A DNA stretch of 64,000 nucleotides from Primula veris (Eukaryota; Streptophyta; Magnoliopsida; Ericales; Primulaceae): assembly GCA_963682055.1 (NCBI GenBank), contig OY821746.1, positions 26,230,481 to 26,294,480 of the forward strand. Direction: 5' to 3'. The notes under the pieces are model-generated. The model was not told where the DNA came from. It saw nothing but the letters and a program-made list of their open reading frames with translations, and did no database searches. Positions 58,601-64,000 of this stretch are shown here, piece by piece. Each line of letters opens with the position of its first letter. Position 1 is the first letter of the stretch. The translations under genes and the position numbers were made by a program.

Positions 58601-58926
58601 ATATTTTCTATACACTTACAAACTAGTCCATCAACACTGAAATCAATACAATTCAACCCTCATTAATTCATTAAAAAAAAAGGCAGTGTTGAAACAGTAG
58701 TAACCTCGTAGTGAGTGTTGGTTGGGGAGAAAGTGTAAGCGGTTCGGCAGATGAGTCGATTGGGAAAGTTGGATTTGAGAGAATGGAGGGATGAGATGAT
58801 AAGAGTTGTTGTGGGGAGAGTCGAGAGTATGGGTTTAGAGAGAGAGTGAGTAACGGAGGGTTTGATTGGTGTTGTGGTGAATAAGGAGATTGTAGTGAGA
58901 GAACAAGGTAAGATGATTGTTGTCAT
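52610..58926 (-). CDS. SKL2: Shikimate kinase-like 2 (CS domain plus inactive kinase-like domain), eight exons
   Basis: Exons: 58926-58705, 56449-56259, 55761-55567, 54983-54922, 54453-54387, 54282-54164, 53546-53370 and 52716-52610. All have GT-AG introns and consistent phases, giving 379 residues. Exon 1 is a Ser/Thr-rich chloroplast transit peptide ending TNTHYE. A CS (p23-like) domain follows (about 75-165; [36 protein letters not shown]), then the shikimate kinase-like part. There, the ATP-binding loop reads [12 protein letters not shown] (about 182-193) and lacks the GK(S/T) of active kinases. Later blocks such as [30 protein letters not shown] and [10 protein letters not shown] match Arabidopsis SKL2 in order. 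SKL2 is a plastid protein without shikimate kinase activity; its role is unclear. No frame damage. Confidence 0.93.
57180..58140. other. Middle of SKL2 intron 1
   Basis: AT-rich with no supported gene. Two aatttggtccccattg strings near 57704 and 57761 mark a small local repeat. Confidence 0.4.
58170..58695. repeat. Tandem repeats in SKL2 intron 1, three copies
   Basis: Three imperfect copies (about 58196-58326, 58327-58527 and 58528-58695). Each contains tctcacaca, agtccctatacattctaa, tcctatcactac and tatacacttacaaac. The last copy reaches the exon 1 donor. The middle copy ends with sequence resembling that next to the donor, so the duplication probably began at the exon edge. Confidence 0.85.
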
Positions 58927-60696
58927 CTTTTCTCACTTGTCAATTGGGTAACGCCCACCTGCTTATGTTTCTCTTTATTTATCAATCTCTATTTTGTTAT
59001 GCATCTTTCAACCAAAATATATTATTTATAAATGTTTTATATTATTTATAAGTTTATTTAAAAAAAATATGTTAAATTTGATCATATACATACATATATA
59101 TATATATTTTTTTTTTTGGTATTTAATTGTTTGTTTGACAATTTATAAGGTATTAATATTAATGAATATCAAAAATATATATAAAATATCAAATTTAACA
59201 GATTTTTTTTGAATAAACACTTTATAAATAATATAAAACATTGAAAATATGAGGAATGTGCACCGTGCTACATGTATACAGAATTGTTTACAACCGTAGA
59301 TGATGTAATATCTATACAATGATTATTGAGCGAGATTAAATTATAACATTTTTATTTAAATATTGAACCCTCTACATTGGACTAATAAAGCTACTAGTCC
59401 TTATATATATAATTGTAACAGTATAACCCAACTTTACCCTCAATCAGCCCCCAGCATTTGATCTATCTCTAATATATCTTTTATATTCCTTCACTTTGTT
59501 TCCCTATCCATTTTCGATCACCCTCCCTTTAATCCTGTTTTTTTTTTGAAAACCGAAATCAAATTTGTTTTCAAACCCTAACTGTCAAGATACGAAATCA
59601 GATCGAAAATGACCCACTTTTTCATAAACAAATGTCAAACTTTGCAGTTATTATCGATGAATGGTGAGATACCATAGGACGGGAGCAAGGAAATAGAAAC
59701 TTGAGAGAGAGACAATTGAGGAGGACTAAGGAGGTTGAGAGTATAATATAAGGATGTAAAACGAAATTTTAAAAAAGGTTAAGGGCCATTTGTATTTCAT
59801 TTTGTATTTATAACACGTCTCTTTTATTATTTCGTTACAATTTTCATTATAAAAAAAGGAAACTTATGTTGAATATTACTAGTACAACTATTGTTGGACT
59901 TGACACAACACTGACAATATGGCAAATTATTCTATTCTGTTTAAAACTAATCGTCATTGTATTCAGGCTTGTCTATATCGACGGCTGGATTTCCTCAAAA
60001 AATAGGAGAGTGTCTCTAGTTTGAGGTGTTTTTCCCATTAGCAGACACGCAAGTAATAATAGCATTTTTTTTATCAGAACATGTAATAACCTTAGATGTT
60101 TTGCTTAATCAGCAAGCCACGTCATTGATGACACAAAGAGTAAAGGCATTCTTTTTTGGTTTATTGCATTTTTGGTTTCATTAGTTTATGAATTCACATA
60201 AATACTAGTACTATATTATATGATTATATAGGCGTCAAAGTACCATTTAGTAATGAAACATAAAAAAAAAACGTGATTAAGCATTACACATACCAATATA
60301 GAATCCGAAACTATGGTTATGTTAATATGTTAAATTTGTTGAATTCAGTTGAATGAAAACTACAATCATTCACATATTATCGAAGAAATAAATGTTTTTT
60401 TTTTTTTTAAACCCAACTTTCACTAATACAAAAGATGGGACTAAACCCAGATTACAAACACTGACTTACAAAGAGACCGATTACCAAGTCACAATATATC
60501 CTTAGTCTTTAATTACCTAGCTAACCCTCAATTAGCAAAATAATAACTGCAGTCTCTTACGAGACCAAAATCCTAGCAACTAAAATTACAATAACCATCA
60601 TTAAACACTCCAAACGGCTGTTGACAACAAAATTCAGTTGAAAACTAAATCACAAAAGGATCTAACCTGCACTTAAACTAGCATGCAACAATAACA
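58927..60696. other. AT-rich intergenic, upstream of SKL2
   Basis: The SKL2 promoter must lie at the left end, but no firm motif is chosen. TA microsatellite at about 59093-59108. No other gene seen. Confidence 0.4.
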
Positions 60697-61319
60697 TAAT
60701 ATGGAAATAGAGGTATGTCAAAATAGACAACATTTTCATTTACTTGTATATCCTCTACTGGTAAGGTTGTCATTATGTTTACTATTTGGAAACCTTTAAT
60801 ATCGAATATAAGTAGAAAGAAATTAGTACATAATTCTAACTGAATAGAATTTATGGCGAATATATCTTACTTACTACAGCCATTATCTGCCCATTCCTAA
60901 TTTTTACTAACATCTAACGCTGAACATGTATAGAAAACTTTGCATAGGTTAATCGCATCTCATTGCGATGTAGTTAAATGTCGTCGATAAGCCACAAATA
61001 CTGTCTACTGTATTTATAATGTTGTCTCCAAATACATAGAACTGATTAACATTACCTTCTCGAGTTTAACATGGGAGCAAATCTGATCGAACGAGACAGC
61101 TTATTCTGTTAAACGACTAACTAGCATTCTCGATTATTCAAGACACGTTACTACCTAAGTACCTATATGTAGTTCAAACAGTTACTTAACAACTCTTAAC
61201 TGCAACGAGTATAACATAATGGGAAGATACAATGGTCTCCTTTGACGTGTCTTTTAAGTTTAAAAGTATACTTTTTGTAATGAGATTGAAAAGTATATTT
61301 TTAATGTTTACTTTTTAGT
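60697..61319. repeat. Left copy of a ~610-bp direct duplication
   Basis: Closely matches 62599-63206 in the same orientation; for example, both have gtcgtcgataagccacaaat and gacagcttattctgttaaac. Differences are mostly transitions and small indels. Non-coding. Confidence 0.9.
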
Positions 61320-61811
61320 ATAAAGTAAGAACTTGCCCTACTTTATACTCTAAGGACCAAAATTGGAAAAATAATTGTCTTCAATGACAATCCGGTACCA
61401 ACATAAGGAGACAATTTAAATGTGTCCTTAAATGTATTTTGATACAAAATTAAATTGTCTTTTTATGCCCGTATGAGATTGTGTTTGGAGACCAAAAAAT
61501 TTCAATTTTTGTGCCTAAAAGTTAAATTTGCAGACAAAAAAATTTATTTTTGTGTATAACAGATTATTTTTGTCTCCAAAAATTACTATTTAATTAAAAA
61601 CAAAATTTGATTGTCTCTAAATTATTTTTTATCCCTGAAGCTTTAGTTTTTTTTTAGTATTATGAGGAGGGGACTCAAATTTAGTGTAAAGTTTTGGCAA
61701 CTATATAGTGTCTAATGCATAACAACATCTGTTACTAATATTGAGGAAAATATATTATTTTACTCAGTCGTTTACCCTTCAGGTTGGAAATTTTCATCCT
61801 AAAAAGGTTAC

Positions 61812-61850
<39 letters not shown>

Positions 61851-62598
61851 TAATTAAAGTTATTATTAATTATTAATTAAACCCTAAAATATACACATAT
61901 ATATATATTTATATATATTCTACCGCTAAACATCTACACTAATTAAAATTTAGTTCAATCTCTCCTAATTAAAGTTGGAAATAAAAGTTGATACATCAAT
62001 CAAATAATACATTAATATTTTATGGGTTTTTTTAATAAACCATTTTATTTGTGTATTTGTATGTATGTACAGTACACTTGCCATGTTAATTTTCTCTTGT
62101 CATTTTTGTTTGTTTTTTAGTGAATTTAGTAAAAATGAAATATAATAAAAGTTATTGTTAAGTAATCGGCCTTATTTTTTTTTTTAAAACCAAATAAAAG
62201 TTTATTAGATATGTGGACATATATTTCAACGGAAGAGATGTATATTTTCAATGGAAGGTAAAAGTTAACATAAATAAAACAAAAATAATACTAGTAAAAT
62301 TTGTTTCCCTTTATCTATCTTACATGGATGACTATCAATATTGGTCTTTTTAAAATATGCAGCCTGTAGCTGCTTCCCCATACTTGTGTTTTCGAAACGC
62401 CTTTGCAAAGTGATCGTTGTTCATAACATTTCATCAAATTCTTTTATAAACAGAATCGAGAGTAACGAAATGTCATAAACAAGATCAGTTTGGAAGAGCA
62501 TAATTCCCCGAGTTGTGAACAAATGCCTCTATGTTGATTGTTGGCCCTTTTATAGGAATTTCACTTTTGAGATTTCGACAAATTAAATTGATTGGTGT
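61320..62598. other. Spacer between the two direct copies
   Basis: AT-rich with a TA microsatellite at 61814-61847 and repeated tttttgtctccaaaaa-like strings at about 61480-61590. No coding sequence. Confidence 0.5.
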
Positions 62599-63206
62599 TA
62601 ATATGGAAATAGGGGTGTGTCAAAATAGGCACCATTTCCTCTACTGGTAAGGTTGTCATTATGTTTACTATTTTGAAACCTTTAATATCGAATATAAGTA
62701 GAAATAAATTAGTACATAATTCTAAATGAATTGCATTTATGGTGAATATATCTTACTTACTCCAGCCATTATCTGTCCATTCCTAATTTTTACTAATATC
62801 TAACGCTGAACATGTAAAGAAAACTTTGCATAGCTTAATCGAATCCCATTGCGATGTAATTAAATGTCGTCGATAAGCCACAAATACTATCTACTGTCTT
62901 TATAATGTAATCTCCAAATACATAGAATTAATTAGCATTACCTTCTTGAGTTTAATATGGGGGCAAATCTGATCGATCGAGACAGCTTATTCTGTTAAAC
63001 GACTAACTAGCATTCTCGATTATTCAAGACACGTTACTACCTAAGTACCTATATATAGTTCAAACGGTTACTTAACAACTCTTAACTACAACGAGCATAA
63101 CAAAATGGGAAGATAACAATGGTCTCATTTGGCGCGTCTTTTAGGTTTAAAAGTATACTTTTTGTAATGAGGTTGAAGAGTATATTTTTTCTGTTTACTT
63201 TTTAGT
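62599..63206. repeat. Right copy of the ~610-bp direct duplication
   Basis: Matches 60697-61319 with about 15 bp less near the start (cattt directly followed by cctctactgg). The flanks show no TG/CA ends or target duplication. Confidence 0.9.
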
Positions 63207-64000
63207 GAGTAAATATTGTTTGGTGAATATTGTAAAAGTATATTTTTCATTAAAAATGTTGTTTGCTAAAATCAATTTACGATTAATAGAATAAAATAAA
63301 ATAATTAATTAGCAAAAAACATTTAATTGAAAGATTAATAAGATACCAAATTACAAAAATATAATGATTATACGAACATAAAAAAGATGCAAAATTAACG
63401 ATTTCGCCTCCGGTGCATATGATTATACAAACATATATAATGATTATATCAAGTTCTATTTATAAATCCACACTTAACTAAGAATTTGATAAAAATGAAG
63501 GTGCTTTGTATCAAAGCCTTTAAACAAAAATATTAAAATGCATATTACAGTTAGATTGAACATATTAGGTCGGGTTTAGTTCATTACGTTTTAGCAAGTT
63601 TACAAGTACAGACTCGAATAGATAGTAAACGAATATGTAACATTCAAACAGATACAATAGTTAGTTTTTTCAAATCATGTGAGTAATAAATGATTTTTTT
63701 ACAGCACTTGTGATATTTAAGGACCCATAGACTTATGGGCAATTTCGATACTATACTTTTTAAGGAACCATATGCTTATTGGCATAGACTTCATCTAATT
63801 AGAACATATATATACTTTCCTTAAGAGTACCCCATAAAAATAAAATAACCATTCTTATCATACTGATGATAAGATCATTTTAACAACAATCATCCATACA
63901 ACACACTACTATTGGAGCAGTTTGATGAAATTTTAGTATATATTTTGAATTAACTTCAACTGATTCATCATAATTAATTTGGTTTAACGGACTTCATAAA
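63207..64000. other. AT-rich intergenic, nothing recognised
   Basis: No open frame of note and no repeat structure beyond low complexity. Confidence 0.5.

Noticed and set aside
60697..63206. Intact LTR retrotransposon
   Set aside because: Direct copies are present, but there are no TG/CA ends, primer binding site, purine tract or target duplication.
1..64000. tRNA or rRNA genes
   Set aside because: None recognised by eye. The only tRNA-related match is the copia primer binding site at 35315-35326.

Overview
The window is AT-rich nuclear DNA of a flowering plant, most probably a eudicot. The evidence is genes split by GT-AG introns, (TTTAGGG)n telomere-type repeats, Stowaway MITEs, copia and LINE retrotransposons, Mutator-like elements (MULEs) and typical plant gene families (PMEI, plant mobile domain, SGS3, shikimate kinase-like 2). 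The species cannot be fixed from the sequence alone.

Layout. 1-4544: a nest of transposons, made of a Stowaway MITE, a CGGG-rich probable hAT remnant, and inside it a 2.46-kb non-autonomous MULE candidate filled with a gtgcataaaa satellite. 4545-13282: a complete 8,738-bp MULE with a perfect 9-bp target duplication. It carries an intact single-exon transposase fused to an OTU cysteine protease domain, a four-exon plant-mobile-domain (PMD) gene broken by two nonsense codons, a telomere-like array, a 56-bp minisatellite, and a palindrome family found at both ends and upstream of the transposase. 13283-17971: a PMEI gene with one in-frame stop and an intact two-exon Dabb/HS1-type stress gene. 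17972-25169: a decayed copia element (ATTAA target duplication) with a foldback element inside it. 25170-29160: a 5'-truncated LINE, a hAT-type MITE and several copies of an unnamed repeat. 30720-35657: a second copia on the minus strand, with an internal deletion and frameshifts. 37340-38045: a TIR element with a Stowaway inside it. 38262-43752: a probable host PMD gene of three coding exons. 47505-50115: a 5'-truncated SGS3-like pseudogene. 52610-58926: an intact eight-exon shikimate kinase-like 2 gene. 58927-64000: AT-rich intergenic DNA holding a 0.6-kb direct duplication.

How the parts relate. The MULE is the main self-contained system: transposase, OTU protease, PMD cargo and repeated palindromic motifs between defined ends. 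The same window holds a transposon-borne PMD gene and a host-type PMD gene about 27 kb apart. The ordinary host genes (Dabb, PMD, SKL2) are islands in transposon-derived DNA. Exon boundaries were worked out by reading splice sites and reading-frame phase by eye and have no transcript support.
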